From Bdellovibrionales bacterium (GTDB lineage: Bacteria; Myxococcota; XYA12-FULL-58-9; SYDY01), in the NCBI GenBank assembly GCA_005801425.1, contig SYDY01000113.1, positions 1-41,702 on the forward strand: DNA of 41,702 bases, given 5' to 3'. Below the pieces are notes generated by a model, which saw nothing but the letters and a program-made list of their open reading frames with translations, was not told the DNA's origin and ran no database searches. Of this stretch, positions 1 through 8,341 are shown in pieces (within the stretch, counting starts at the first letter, position 1; each line of letters opens with the position of its first letter). A program made the position numbers and the translations under genes.

Positions 1-109
1 ATGCCAAAATAACCCCCACGAGCATTGCAACGATACCAAAGACAAGCGTCGCACCTACAAATTTTCGGACAATGCTATCGTCATAAATAAATGATTCTTG
101 CTCAGACAT
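1..109 (-). CDS. ccoN: cbb3-type cytochrome c oxidase subunit I, N-terminus (partial)
   Basis: Reading the minus strand from the ATG at 109 gives 36 codons that run off the left edge of the window. The peptide begins MSEQESFIYDDSIVRKFVGA and continues into a hydrophobic first membrane helix (LVFGIVAMLVGVILA). The YDDxIVRKF signature just before helix 1 is typical of CcoN, the haem-copper catalytic subunit of the high-affinity cbb3 terminal oxidase in the inner membrane. The start is preceded by a GGTGGG stretch as a possible ribosome site. Only the N-terminus is visible, so a CcoNO fusion cannot be excluded and no haem ligand can be checked. It is divergent from the hutI-like gene, with 227 bases between the two starts; I see no convincing FNR box there. 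Confidence 0.8.
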   Translation of the reverse strand, partial: MSEQESFIYDDSIVRKFVGATLVFGIVAMLVGVILA

Positions 110-336
110 AGATCCCACCACTCTCACCGAAAGAGCGAGGCATCCCCCACCCAACTTCTTTAACAATGTTCACTATAAATAGAAATTAACACTTGGCACA
201 GACTTGTACGCATGATGCGACGAAAAGACGCATATCCAAATAGGACTGTTTCAGTTCGATAAAAGGTCCAAACCCTTACTCAGATCCAATCAAGTTTTTC
301 TAAGTACTTGGCATCACAATAGGTTAGGATATCCTC

Positions 337-1542
337 ATGATTTTTTCTGATTTATGCATCACCAACGCTCGCATCGTCACCATGCAAACAGGCATAGCGC
401 CTCTTGATAATCACGCCATCATTTTTAACCAGGGCCGCATCGTATGGATTGGCCCTTCGGAGGATCCCACGCGACCTGCTTTTAACACCATTTTTGACGC
501 CCAAGGCATGCTTTTGACGCCAGGGCTTATCGATTGCCACACCCATCTTGTGTACGCAGATCCAAATCATGTGCGCGTTCATGAATTTGAGAAAAAGACC
601 CAGGGCATGGCGTATAAAGACATTGCCCTTCAAGGGGGTGGGATCCGTGCCACCATGCGAGCAACGCGGGAAGCATCCGAAGAATTGTTACTTGAAACCG
701 CATCCCGTGATCTGAATGAACTTTCATCCCATGGCGTCACGACCCTGGAAATCAAAGCAAGCTATGCAGGTGATTTAGAAGGCACACTGAAAGAACTCCG
801 TGTCATTCAAAAGCTCAAAGAAATTTTTCCCATCACCATTCAAACCACATGGTGTCCCCAAATCGTTCCGCCTGAATTTTCTTCGGAAGATTATTATGTG
901 AACGAAATCATCAACAAGATATTGCCGCGTATTTCAATTGATGCGATCGATGCCTTTTGTGAACAAACGGGTGTTGGACTTTCACCCGTGGCAGTGAAAC
1001 GTATTTTTCAACGCGCCAAAGAACTTGGGATCTTGCTCAAATGCCATGTGGACCAACTGAGCAACCAAGAAGGTGCTGCACTTGTTGCATCCATGGGTGC
1101 CATCTCTGCGGATCATTTGGAATACACTTCAGAAGAAGGCATTCGCTCCATGGCAAGCGCAGGCACCACAGCTGTCTTGCTTCCCGGTGCATTTTATTAC
1201 CAACGCGAAAAACAAAAACCTCCGATGGAACTTTTGCGCAAGTATGGCATTCCCATGGCCGTTGCCACCGATTGCAATCCTGGCAGTTCTCCTATTACGT
1301 CGCCGCTGTTTGCCATGAACCTTGCGTGCATTTGTTTTGGATTATCCACCGAAGAAGCATTTTCAGGCATGACCCGTGAAGGTGCGCGAGCCCTCGGCAT
1401 GCACCATGAACGCGGTGTCTTGGACGTGGGTATGGCCGCCGATTGTGTTCTTTGGGATGCAGAAAGTATTTCTGAAATTATTTATCGATGCAGTCGCAAT
1501 GCGTGCGTTGGCGTATGGAAGTCAGGAATACGAAGTATTTAG
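337..1542 (+). CDS. hutI: imidazolonepropionase-like amidohydrolase (HutI family, divergent active site)
   Basis: The 401-residue protein has the normal length and motif order of HutI, which hydrolyses imidazolone-5-propionate to N-formimidoylglutamate in cytosolic histidine degradation. Visible motifs are the metal-binding GLIDCHTHL near residue 65, GGGI, the HVDQLSNQEGAAL and SADHL segments, and ATDCNPGSSP carrying the metal-site Asp. Two conserved substrate-pocket segments differ: the usual KSGYGL reads KASYAGD (the Tyr is kept), and the usual LGAHA before PPE reads WCPQIV, so the pocket His (His185 of the Bacillus enzyme, as I recall) is absent. No hutU, hutH or hutG lies beside it. It could be a true HutI with an altered pocket or a paralog acting on another cyclic amide. 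The ATG follows an AGGATATCCT palindrome that includes a weak AGGA. Confidence 0.8.
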   Translation: MIFSDLCITNARIVTMQTGIAPLDNHAIIFNQGRIVWIGPSEDPTRPAFNTIFDAQGMLLTPGLIDCHTHLVYADPNHVRVHEFEKKTQGMAYKDIALQGGGIRATMRATREASEELLLETASRDLNELSSHGVTTLEIKASYAGDLEGTLKELRVIQKLKEIFPITIQTTWCPQIVPPEFSSEDYYVNEIINKILPRISIDAIDAFCEQTGVGLSPVAVKRIFQRAKELGILLKCHVDQLSNQEGAALVASMGAISADHLEYTSEEGIRSMASAGTTAVLLPGAFYYQREKQKPPMELLRKYGIPMAVATDCNPGSSPITSPLFAMNLACICFGLSTEEAFSGMTREGARALGMHHERGVLDVGMAADCVLWDAESISEIIYRCSRNACVGVWKSGIRSI

Positions 1543-1675
1543 TCACTTCAATCGCAAGGTGCATAGATTGCTGTGAAGATCGTCGCCGATGAAAGATGAA
1601 TCGATTTGTCTATTCAAATAAAATTGACTTTGATAAAAACTATAAACGCGCCGTTTAATCGAACAGGATAGTCCA

Positions 1676-2275
1676 ATGATTTCATGGATCACTTTTAAGG
1701 CAAGTCATATTATTCAAGATTTTGCTCGAAGCGCATGTTCACGCGATGGCGTTGTACCCCGTGTCGCCTGTGCCGTCGCGGCTGGAACAGTGGTTGGTGC
1801 GTTGGGTGCTGCAGCCAATATTGCCGGCCAAGCTATGATTGGTACCAACTTTGATTCATACGCCACCACAGCGCACCGTCAACAAGGGGCAGCACTTGGT
1901 GGCGCCTTCGGAGCTGCTGCAATGGCGGGCTTTTCCATCGTTGGGGGTTATGTGATTGATGCCATGCAGCAGAAGGCTGCGCCCACTCTTCCCCCACCGA
2001 CAGGCGCTCCACAAGCGGTTCCAGAGACGTCAAGCCATGAGTGGATTAGCGCAATCGGGTTGGTAAGCTTTTGCGGCCTTGTGGGCACCACACTTTTTAG
2101 CGCAGCGATGGGTGAAAGTGTTTTGGACGGTAGCACGAGCGGCGATATATGGCTTCGAAGTTTTACAGGAGGCCTTGCCGGCGGGGCGTTGCTTGCGGTG
2201 GGTTCATGCATTTGCCCAGAAACCCTCCTCTTGGCGGCAAAGTATACCCTACCTCGATCGTGGACTGGCATGTGA
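1676..2275 (+). CDS. hypothetical Gly/Ala-rich multi-pass membrane protein
   Basis: I do not recognise this 199-residue protein. It has about four hydrophobic, small-residue-rich segments: around residues 28-55 (AVAAGTVVGALGAAANIAG), 72-95, 124-145 and 165-190. A Pro-rich loop (APTLPPPTGAP) separates the first pair from the second. The first hydrophobic segments resemble the glycine-zipper style of small membrane proteins, but no family can be named. The ATG is supported by an AGGA seven bases upstream. The gene stands alone between the hutI-like gene and the erythromycin esterase family gene, with short AT-rich spacers on each side. It most likely sits in the inner membrane. Confidence 0.6.
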   Translation: MISWITFKASHIIQDFARSACSRDGVVPRVACAVAAGTVVGALGAAANIAGQAMIGTNFDSYATTAHRQQGAALGGAFGAAAMAGFSIVGGYVIDAMQQKAAPTLPPPTGAPQAVPETSSHEWISAIGLVSFCGLVGTTLFSAAMGESVLDGSTSGDIWLRSFTGGLAGGALLAVGSCICPETLLLAAKYTLPRSWTGM

Positions 2276-2350
2276 TCGAGGTGCACGCCATGCCATATTA
2301 ATAATCGCAATATTTTTTACATCAGATTTCAAATAAACAATAAACCGGGC

Positions 2351-3667
2351 ATGAACAAAGAAGATTTGGAAATTCTTAGACAAAATATCCAACCTTTAAC
2401 AGGCAACAAAAGTGATTACGATTCACTGCTTGCACTGGCTGACAATACGCGCTTCGTCATGATCGGTGAATCGACACACGGCACTCAAGAATTTTATAGA
2501 ATACGCGCCGAAATAACCAAAAGACTCATTGAAGAAAAGGGATTCTCTGCTGTCGCCATTGAAGGTGATTGGCCCAATGCGTACCACGTGAATCGTTACG
2601 TTAATGGAACCAACCACAATGGAGGTGCAACGAATGCATTGGCAAACTTCGACCGATTTCCCACGTGGATGTGGAACAATGAAGAGATTTTGCGTTTTAT
2701 CAAATGGCTGCGCGGCCATAACAATGAACATCCGGAGGCTGCAATTAAATTTTATGGACTTGATTTATACAGCATGCATCACTCCATTGATGAAGTGATT
2801 AAGTATTTAGAAAAAATCGACCCGAAGGCTGCGGCCCGAGCACGTCAACGCTACAGCTGTCTTGAGCATTTTGTACCTGCCTCACCTGATCATGAAGCGT
2901 TAGATCAATATTGCGAAGAAGAAGTGCTTCAGCAACTCTTGGAATTAAGAAAAAACGCCTTCGAATATATAAAAAAAGATGGCTTTGTCGCCCGAGAAGA
3001 ATTTTTCTGTGCCCAACAAAATGCAGCGCTGGTTAAAAGTGCGCAAGAATACTATCGTTCTCTTTACCGCGGTGAGCCTTCGTCATGGAATTTGCGCGAT
3101 TCGCATATGGCTAAGACCTTAGAGGAATTGGCCATTCATTTAGAAAAAATGAATTACAGATCCGCGAAAATTGTTGTGTGGGCACACAATTCACACATTG
3201 GTGATGCGAGCGCGACGGAAATGTCTGCGCGAAAAGAATTGAATATTGGTCAAATGATGCGCGAGAAACATGGCAAAGAAGCCTTGTTGATCGGATTTTC
3301 AACATACCAAGGAAGTGTGAGCGCCGCATCCAATTGGGATATGCCAGTAGAACACAAAACCGTGATCCCTGCACTTAAAACGAGCCTTGAAGAAATGCTT
3401 CATGAGATTGGCGTTAAAAACTTTATTTTAAATTTTCGAGACAATGAAACCTTGCGTAACTATTTTGACCATCCGATGTTGCAACGATTCATTGGCGTGA
3501 TCTATCGCCCCGAGACCGAACGTCGAAGTCATTATTATCATGCGAACGTGTCGAAACAATTTGATGCACTGATTTATCTTGATGAAACAAGCGCCGTAAA
3601 ACCGTTAAAAGCAGTACCCCATTGGCAACGTGGCGAATTGGATGAAACGTATCCTTTTGGGGTTTAG
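2351..3667 (+). CDS. erythromycin esterase family protein
   Basis: This 438-residue protein fits the erythromycin esterase superfamily (EreA/EreB-like, PF05139). The diagnostic N-terminal stretch GESTHGTQEFYRIRAEIT contains the conserved Glu-Ser-Thr-His, followed by AVAIEGDWPNAYHVN with a second conserved acidic site. Further family motifs are FYGLDLYSMH and NLRDSHMA, then VVWAHNSHIGD, which carries the third conserved His. EreA and EreB open macrolide lactones, but most chromosomal members have no known substrate, so macrolide resistance should not be assumed. No signal peptide is seen, so it should be cytosolic. Its last four bases overlap the 3' end of the convergent mipZ-like gene. No strong Shine-Dalgarno precedes the ATG. 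Confidence 0.88.
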   Translation: MNKEDLEILRQNIQPLTGNKSDYDSLLALADNTRFVMIGESTHGTQEFYRIRAEITKRLIEEKGFSAVAIEGDWPNAYHVNRYVNGTNHNGGATNALANFDRFPTWMWNNEEILRFIKWLRGHNNEHPEAAIKFYGLDLYSMHHSIDEVIKYLEKIDPKAAARARQRYSCLEHFVPASPDHEALDQYCEEEVLQQLLELRKNAFEYIKKDGFVAREEFFCAQQNAALVKSAQEYYRSLYRGEPSSWNLRDSHMAKTLEELAIHLEKMNYRSAKIVVWAHNSHIGDASATEMSARKELNIGQMMREKHGKEALLIGFSTYQGSVSAASNWDMPVEHKTVIPALKTSLEEMLHEIGVKNFILNFRDNETLRNYFDHPMLQRFIGVIYRPETERRSHYYHANVSKQFDALIYLDETSAVKPLKAVPHWQRGELDETYPFGV

Positions 3668-4506
3668 GAAGCTTGCACCAACGGTTCTGGCACCACAAGT
3701 CGCGTTACACGCTCGGTGATTGGCTTTAATTTAAGCGCAGCTTGCAAACGACGAAGATCTTGATGGGCCGCCACATGGGCCATGGACACCGCAATCCCCA
3801 AGCCACGCAGTTTTAAATCCGCAAGACCCAAGCCCTTGGGAAACAATTCACGAAACACCACACGGTCAGCAAGTCCTACAACCGTTTGAAATCCCATGAT
3901 CCCTTCGAGACTCTTAAGTACATCATGAAGTTGTTTGCGATTGCGTGTTTCGCGTCCGGCCAAACGCGATGGCACCACAAGCCAGTCGATACGATGCCCA
4001 TCCCGGGCAAAACGTGATTTGCGAAGCTTCCATACCCATTCACTGTACCAACTGGGGCGCGATGCTTTGAGACTGTTGCCATCCACTTCGGCAATCAGAT
4101 CCAAATCAACAAAGCTCTCATTCACCGGTGTCACAAGCGTATCGGCACATGCATGGGCCATGCGCGACACACGGGTATCCGCACCAGGACAATCCACCAA
4201 GATAATATCGTGATCGGACCGCAACTCCTGCAATGCTGCGATCAAAGATCGCTCAAGCACTTCATCGGTTCCGCTGGGTGGCACAGCACGCACGGCAGGC
4301 ATCGGAAGATTCATACCCCGCTCACGGGCAAACGCCATGCGATTTTCCATGGAGCGGGACAAACTACGCTGCCTCCCATCCACATCCAAAAATGCCACGC
4401 GATATCCTGCGTGGGCCAAACGGATCCCAAGTTGAAATGTTGTGGTCGTTTTCCCTGAACCACCTTTGGGATTACCAACAACAACAATGGTCGCGCGCTC
4501 TGCCAT
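3664..4506 (-). CDS. mipZ: MipZ-like ParA/MinD-family ATPase
   Basis: The 280-residue protein is a deviant-Walker ATPase with GNPKGGSGKTTTTF at residues 11-24 (Lys14 and Lys19). It then follows MipZ closely: LDVDGRQRSLSRSMENR, DCPGADTRVSRMAHACADT, LVTPVNESFVDLDLIAEVD, PSWYSEWVWKLRKSRFARDG and VVFRELFPKGLGLADL. In Caulobacter, MipZ binds ParB and forms a polar gradient that blocks FtsZ polymerisation away from midcell. That family is mainly known from Alphaproteobacteria, so its presence next to a deltaproteobacterial-type glt cluster is notable. No parB or ftsZ gene is in the window. The gene is divergent from the LiaF-like gene and overlaps the esterase gene tail to tail. The assignment rests on motif order; the division role is inference. 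Confidence 0.8.
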   Translation of the reverse strand: MAERATIVVVGNPKGGSGKTTTTFQLGIRLAHAGYRVAFLDVDGRQRSLSRSMENRMAFARERGMNLPMPAVRAVPPSGTDEVLERSLIAALQELRSDHDIILVDCPGADTRVSRMAHACADTLVTPVNESFVDLDLIAEVDGNSLKASRPSWYSEWVWKLRKSRFARDGHRIDWLVVPSRLAGRETRNRKQLHDVLKSLEGIMGFQTVVGLADRVVFRELFPKGLGLADLKLRGLGIAVSMAHVAAHQDLRRLQAALKLKPITERVTRLVVPEPLVQAS

Positions 4507-4558
4507 ACCGATGTTGTGCCGTGGATCCTCTGGCGGATCAATATCTGGACATGGGCTT

Positions 4559-5215
4559 ATGGCAAATGGGATGCTTCATCCTATGCGATTAGGGATCACA
4601 GGAACCGTGGGAGTACTGTTTCTCCTCGGCGGCATTGCGCAACTTCTGAAAGCCATCTTTGGTATCGACATTCCGCTTTTTCAAACAGTATTCGCCCTGG
4701 CCTTGATCTATGCAGGAATTGCCCTTCTCTTTGCCCGAAAAAATGCCCAAACCCCATGGCAACAAGCAAGCGGCAGCAAGGTGCTTATTGGGCGTGAAAA
4801 TACAGCGGTATCCCCCTTAAAACACGGTGAACAAAGTATTTTGGCTATCGGTGCCATCTCAACCATCGATCTCACTGCACTTAATGCGGACAATAACGGC
4901 ATTGAACTCCATATTCAGTGCATCGCCGCCCACGTCACGCTTATTCTTCGTCCAAGCGTCCCTCTTTGTATCGAGGCCCGCGCCGCCATCGCCGACTGCA
5001 GTTTACCCGACGGCAACACCCTGGCACTTGGTACCCTTGTGTACCGATCACCCCACATGGGCCCAGAGCAGCCCGTTCTCTCCCTGCGTATTACTGCAGC
5101 GTTCAGTGTGGTTCGCTTTGTTCATGTGGTCGAAAATCCACAAGAAGCTGATCCTGCCAAAATTCTCGTCTTTCAGCCGGTTTCTTACGAACAGCCCCTT
5201 TCGCTTGAGCCTTGA
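4559..5215 (+). CDS. LiaF-like membrane protein
   Basis: The open frame extends upstream into mipZ, but ATGs at 4559, 4571 and 4583 are the plausible starts because they avoid overlapping the divergent mipZ start at 4506; I chose 4559. The protein starts with two membrane helices (GITGTVGVLFLLGGIAQLL and TVFALALIYAGIALLFA). A soluble C-terminal domain of about 130 residues follows, in which alternating beta strands (ISTIDLTALNADNNGIELHI, HVTLILRPSVPL) resemble the C-terminal domain of LiaF/YvqF proteins. LiaF proteins sense or damp envelope-stress signalling in Firmicutes, and their role in Gram-negatives is unclear. It lies 41 bases upstream of lemA and may be co-transcribed with it. The family call is moderate. 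Confidence 0.55.
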   Translation: MANGMLHPMRLGITGTVGVLFLLGGIAQLLKAIFGIDIPLFQTVFALALIYAGIALLFARKNAQTPWQQASGSKVLIGRENTAVSPLKHGEQSILAIGAISTIDLTALNADNNGIELHIQCIAAHVTLILRPSVPLCIEARAAIADCSLPDGNTLALGTLVYRSPHMGPEQPVLSLRITAAFSVVRFVHVVENPQEADPAKILVFQPVSYEQPLSLEP

Positions 5216-5256
5216 AGCCCCTATCATGTGCCTACCACTCTATGGAGAAAGCCCCT

Positions 5257-5829
5257 ATGCGCTCAATCATTATTGCCTGTTTGTTTGCTTTCATTTTGCC
5301 TGCGTGCGGTTACAACAGCGTCATCGAGGCCGATGAAAATGTAAAAGCCGCCTGGGCCGATGTGCAAAACCAATACAAGCGCCGCGCTGATTTGGTTCCA
5401 AATCTGGTAAGCACGGTGAAAGGTGCCGCAAACTTTGAACAAGAAACATTAACACAAGTTGTTGAGGCACGCGCCAAAGCGACCAGCATGAACGTGGATG
5501 CCAAGACCATCGACGATCCCGCGAAACTCAAAGCGTTTGAGCAAGCACAAGGCCAATTGCAAGGTGCGTTATCACGTTTGATGGTTGTGGTTGAAAAATA
5601 TCCAGAACTCAAAGCCACCGAGAGTTTCTTGCAGCTTCAAAGTCAGCTTGAAGGCACAGAAAATCGTATTGGTGTGGCACGCACACGTTTTATCGAAACC
5701 GTGGCGCAGTACAATCAAATCGTACTTAAATTCCCAACATCCTTGGGTTCCAAGCTGCGTGGCAAAACAGAACGCGCCACATTTGAAGGTACACCCCAAG
5801 ATGCCAACGTTCCTGCGGTGCAGTTCTAA
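5257..5829 (+). CDS. lemA: LemA family lipoprotein
   Basis: I start this gene at 5257 because GGAG at 5244-5247 sits nine bases upstream and the resulting N-terminus, MRSIIIACLFAFILPACGYN, is a lipoprotein signal with lipobox LPAC. The open frame reaches back to 5212, but that extension has no ribosome site and would spoil the signal. The mature protein has the LemA hallmarks NVKAAWADVQNQYKRRADLVPNL (read in two parts: NVKAAWADVQNQYKRR and ADLVPNL), VEARAKAT, and a long helical hairpin ending in RFIETVAQYNQIVLKFP. LemA proteins are envelope-anchored helical bundles of unclear role. The gene is followed three bases later by a YgcG-like gene, the usual LemA-TPM pairing. Confidence 0.92.
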   Translation: MRSIIIACLFAFILPACGYNSVIEADENVKAAWADVQNQYKRRADLVPNLVSTVKGAANFEQETLTQVVEARAKATSMNVDAKTIDDPAKLKAFEQAQGQLQGALSRLMVVVEKYPELKATESFLQLQSQLEGTENRIGVARTRFIETVAQYNQIVLKFPTSLGSKLRGKTERATFEGTPQDANVPAVQF

Positions 5830-5832
5830 ACC

Positions 5833-6537
5833 ATGCAACGCGCATTGGCACTCGTGATCTTTGTTCTCCTGGCGCAGGTGGCCCATGCGCGGGCACTTCC
5901 TGCGCTTACAGGGCATGTCAACGATACGGCGTCTGCGCTTTCACCGCAACAACAACAGGCTCTAGAGGCGACGCTCACCGCCTACGAGCAACAAACCGGA
6001 CACCAATGGGTTCTTCTCACCATCGACACCCTCGAGGGTGAGCCCATTGAAACTTTTGGGATCCGATTGGCCGATGCCTGGAAGCTCGGTCAAAAAAAAT
6101 CAGACAATGGTTTGCTGCTTATTATCGCGGTGAATGACCGAAAAATGCGCATTGAAGTGGGCTACGGCCTTGAAGGCGTGATCACCGATGCGCTTTCAAG
6201 TCACGTGATCCGCCGTGTGCTTGCACCGGCTTTTCGCGAAAAACGCTATTACGATGGCATTGTGTCCGCTTTTGGTATCCTCGTACGCGCCGCCAACGGT
6301 GAAGCGATTGAGATCCCAAAGCAAGTGCCAAAACAGCAACGTGAACGCGGCAGCGGTTTGTGGATCCTCGGTGTGTTTGTTCTCTTCATGCTGATCCCAT
6401 CCCGGTGGCGTCTGCCCATTCTCATGATGATGCTCGCCAACAACCGTGGTCGCGGTGGATGGTCATCGCGTGGCGGTGGGGGCTATTCCGGGGGCGGCGG
6501 TGGTTTTGGTGGCGGTGGCTCTTCAGGAGATTGGTGA
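5833..6537 (+). CDS. YgcG-like TPM-domain membrane protein
   Basis: A signal peptide (MQRALALVIFVLLAQVAHA) is followed by a TPM domain at about residues 22-155, with the family motifs LTGHVNDTASALS, TIDTLEGEPIETFGIRLADA, DNGLLLIIAVNDRKMRIEVG and YGLEGVITDALSS. A single membrane helix follows (LWILGVFVLFMLIPSRW), then a Gly-rich tail with repeated GGGG blocks ending in SSGDW, which is typical of YgcG proteins. The TPM domain would be periplasmic. YgcG/TPM proteins commonly pair with LemA and have been linked to envelope or photosystem maintenance in different lineages; the exact role here is unknown. Its TGA overlaps the ATG of the next gene, which points to translational coupling. Confidence 0.88.
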   Translation: MQRALALVIFVLLAQVAHARALPALTGHVNDTASALSPQQQQALEATLTAYEQQTGHQWVLLTIDTLEGEPIETFGIRLADAWKLGQKKSDNGLLLIIAVNDRKMRIEVGYGLEGVITDALSSHVIRRVLAPAFREKRYYDGIVSAFGILVRAANGEAIEIPKQVPKQQRERGSGLWILGVFVLFMLIPSRWRLPILMMMLANNRGRGGWSSRGGGGYSGGGGGFGGGGSSGDW

Positions 6538-7157
6538 TGGCATTACTCAATGAACATGACATGGACATCATTCACCACGCCGTTGAACGGGCGGAAGAAA
6601 AATCAGCCAGCGAAATCGTGATCGTTGCCGTCGGATCCTGTGACGACTACGGCCCCTACCGTGCTGCATGGTCTGCCGTGGCCGCCACAGCACTGTGTGG
6701 TCTTACAGCAATTTTTGCCCCCCACTACCCAGATCCTTGGTACGTCATCGCCGTGTTGCCCGCAGGTTTTTTGTTTTGGGTGCTATCAGGCATTCCCTGG
6801 ATGATGCGTTGTATTGTCCCCAAGGACATTCGCGAAGCCGCCATGAATGCACGACTCATGCAAGCATTCAGCGAGCATCGTGTTTATGCCACACGTGACA
6901 AAACCGGATTGTTGATCATCCTATGCGAAGCCGAGCACTTGGTAGGCATTTTGGGTGATTCAGGTATCCATGCCCACGTGGGCAATGACGGATGGAAAGC
7001 CCACGTCAACACGATCGTGCAAGGCATACGCAACAAGCAACCGGCAAAAGCACTGGCCCAGGTCATCGACGAATTGGCTGAAGTGCTTGTCCACATCGCG
7101 CCACGCCGCGAAGACGATGCCAACGAATTGCCAAATAATGTGCGGGTGGAGCGGTAG
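6537..7157 (+). CDS. second TPM-domain membrane protein
   Basis: The start at 6537 is set by the ATGA overlap with the preceding stop; the longer open frame reading back into the YgcG-like gene is a shadow. The 206-residue protein begins with a TPM-like helix (DIIHHAVERAEEKSASEIVI) and contains two membrane segments (AVAATALCGLTAIFA and YVIAVLPAGFLFWVLSGIPW). The remainder of the TPM fold follows (ATRDKTGLLIILCEAEHLVG, ILGDSGIHAHVGNDGW). LemA, YgcG and a second short TPM protein form a recurrent three-gene set in Proteobacteria. There are only six bases between its stop and the stop of the convergent gene at 7164. Function is unknown beyond a likely envelope role. Confidence 0.82.
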   Translation: MALLNEHDMDIIHHAVERAEEKSASEIVIVAVGSCDDYGPYRAAWSAVAATALCGLTAIFAPHYPDPWYVIAVLPAGFLFWVLSGIPWMMRCIVPKDIREAAMNARLMQAFSEHRVYATRDKTGLLIILCEAEHLVGILGDSGIHAHVGNDGWKAHVNTIVQGIRNKQPAKALAQVIDELAEVLVHIAPRREDDANELPNNVRVER

Positions 7158-7163
7158 ATTCAA

Positions 7164-7934
7164 TCAGTGCAAAGTCTCAACATCGACTTCGAGTTTTACC
7201 ACACGTGTATCTGGCATCAAGAATTCCATGATTTGCACGTCATCCGTGTCAGGAGCCAAAGAAAAACCACGCACGGTCCTTTCACGCCGACTTCCACCGT
7301 CTTGCGTCACAGCAAGCCAAGTGCTCGACCCTTCCATACGTGCTCCAGTAGGCGCAATACCACCCAAGGACTGCAGATCAGAAATCAACAACCAATCACT
7401 TCGAACACCCGAGCCAAATGTAGGCATGCGATTGTCATAAATCGTCATCCCTTCTGCATGGGGCACAGTGACCACAGCATTTTCCACAGTCACGTTACAC
7501 GTAAGCCAGCTGTATGATCTTGGTCCATGATTCCCCCAACCGTTGGATTGTCGCTCATATCCCAACGCGATCTCTTTCGTCGTCTCACGACCCACTCTCA
7601 AATCTTCAACGACAAAAGGAAATTCAGCACTGGCCACCGGATTGGCAACAATAGGATACGCCGTTCCTTCCACACGGAACAGAGACGGTGCCACACCATT
7701 GAGTTGCGGCGTCGCTTTCAAAAATGCGGTTGCATTAGGACGACGCGAAGCCCCCCCGTGCTCAAAACCATCATGGCCTCCATGATGCCCACCCCTGTGC
7801 CCCCAGCCAGGCCCGCGGTGCCCACGGGCATCTCTCACCAACACAATATCGTTTCTGGCGAGTGTACTCACACCCATCACTGCCGGCGCGCACGATGCAG
7901 CTGTAGATTCAGTAACGCGATTTGTAGATGCCAT
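7164..7934 (-). CDS. hypothetical protein with His/Gly-rich segment
   Basis: I do not recognise this 256-residue protein. A GGGGGA ribosome site lies about six bases before the ATG. Residues about 37-62 form a His/Gly-rich segment (GHRGPGWGHRGGHHGGHDGF) that could bind metal. The rest looks like a beta-rich globular domain with short hydrophobic strands (YSWLTCNVTVENAVVTVPHA, DWLLISDLQSLGG, VKLEVDVETLH). There is no clear signal peptide or membrane helix. The gene stands beside the RAYT element and has no functional neighbours. A cytosolic or non-classically exported protein is possible; no function is claimed. Confidence 0.55.
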   Translation of the reverse strand: MASTNRVTESTAASCAPAVMGVSTLARNDIVLVRDARGHRGPGWGHRGGHHGGHDGFEHGGASRRPNATAFLKATPQLNGVAPSLFRVEGTAYPIVANPVASAEFPFVVEDLRVGRETTKEIALGYERQSNGWGNHGPRSYSWLTCNVTVENAVVTVPHAEGMTIYDNRMPTFGSGVRSDWLLISDLQSLGGIAPTGARMEGSSTWLAVTQDGGSRRERTVRGFSLAPDTDDVQIMEFLMPDTRVVKLEVDVETLH

Positions 7935-8100
7935 TATTTTCCCCCAATTTTTTTGTAATCAATGCCACGCACGAATGTATGCGATAGACATACACTTATC
8001 GGCAAGAATGACGCAGCGTTGCATCTATAAAATGGGTGGTGTTCGATATTTTGATCGTTGATGAAAAATAGGATGCAGTTCTGAAAAACCCCAAAGAGGT

Positions 8101-8148
8101 ATCACGCCGGGTATTGCAATGTGCAGTTCTGCACATCACCCTACATAT
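8101..8148 (-). repeat. REP-like inverted repeat, left copy
   Basis: Read on the minus strand this repeat contains GTAG followed by a hairpin ATGTGCAG-AA-CTGCACAT (plus-strand positions 8119-8136, a perfect 8-bp stem with a 2-base loop) and then TTGCAATACCCGGCGTGAT. The TAG inside GTAG (8143-8141) is also the stop codon of the displaced C-terminal frame of the transposase. GTAG at the foot of a hairpin is the tetranucleotide recognised by RAYT enzymes. Confidence 0.75.
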
Positions 8149-8341
8149 TCCCCAATCGCTCTGCAACCGCCGCAAGCAACGGTGCGTCTTGCTTTCCTGC
8201 ACGCAGCAAACGCCCCACGGATGATGTACTTCGCTGCACACAAACACCAATCTCCGCATGCGACAAAGCGGTATGTGCATAGAGCGAAAAAACGCGAATT
8301 CGATGAATCACAGTACGCACAAAGAAACCGGCACCCTTGTC
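8141..8341 (-). pseudogene. displaced C-terminal tail of the RAYT gene
   Basis: Reading from GAC at 8341 in a different frame from the transposase gives 66 sense codons before TAG at 8143-8141. The peptide includes RTVIHRIRVFSLYAHTALS, HAEIGVCVQRSTSSVGRLL and PLLAAVAERLGNM, an amphipathic helical composition like a helix-turn-helix region. Adding one base after the TTG at 8343-8341 (TTG GAC instead of TTGAC) would join it to the transposase. Its stop lies inside the left REP repeat. A one-base deletion is the simplest explanation; a sequencing error would look the same. Confidence 0.5.

Noticed and set aside
190-210. TTGGCACAGACTTGTAC as a sigma-54 -24/-12 promoter for the hutI-like gene
   Set aside because: The TGGCAC half is good, but the spacing to TTG is one base short and the -12 GC is absent.
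1624-1646. TTGACT ... TATAAA as a sigma-70 promoter before the gene at 1676
   Set aside because: Only 11 bases separate the two hexamers, far from the usual 16-18.
2351-3667. Calling the esterase family protein a macrolide resistance gene
   Set aside because: Family membership is clear, but most chromosomal members have no shown macrolide activity.
7996-8280. 94-residue Cys/Arg-rich minus-strand open frame
   Set aside because: It overlaps the left REP repeat and the displaced transposase tail in another frame; composition is not protein-like.
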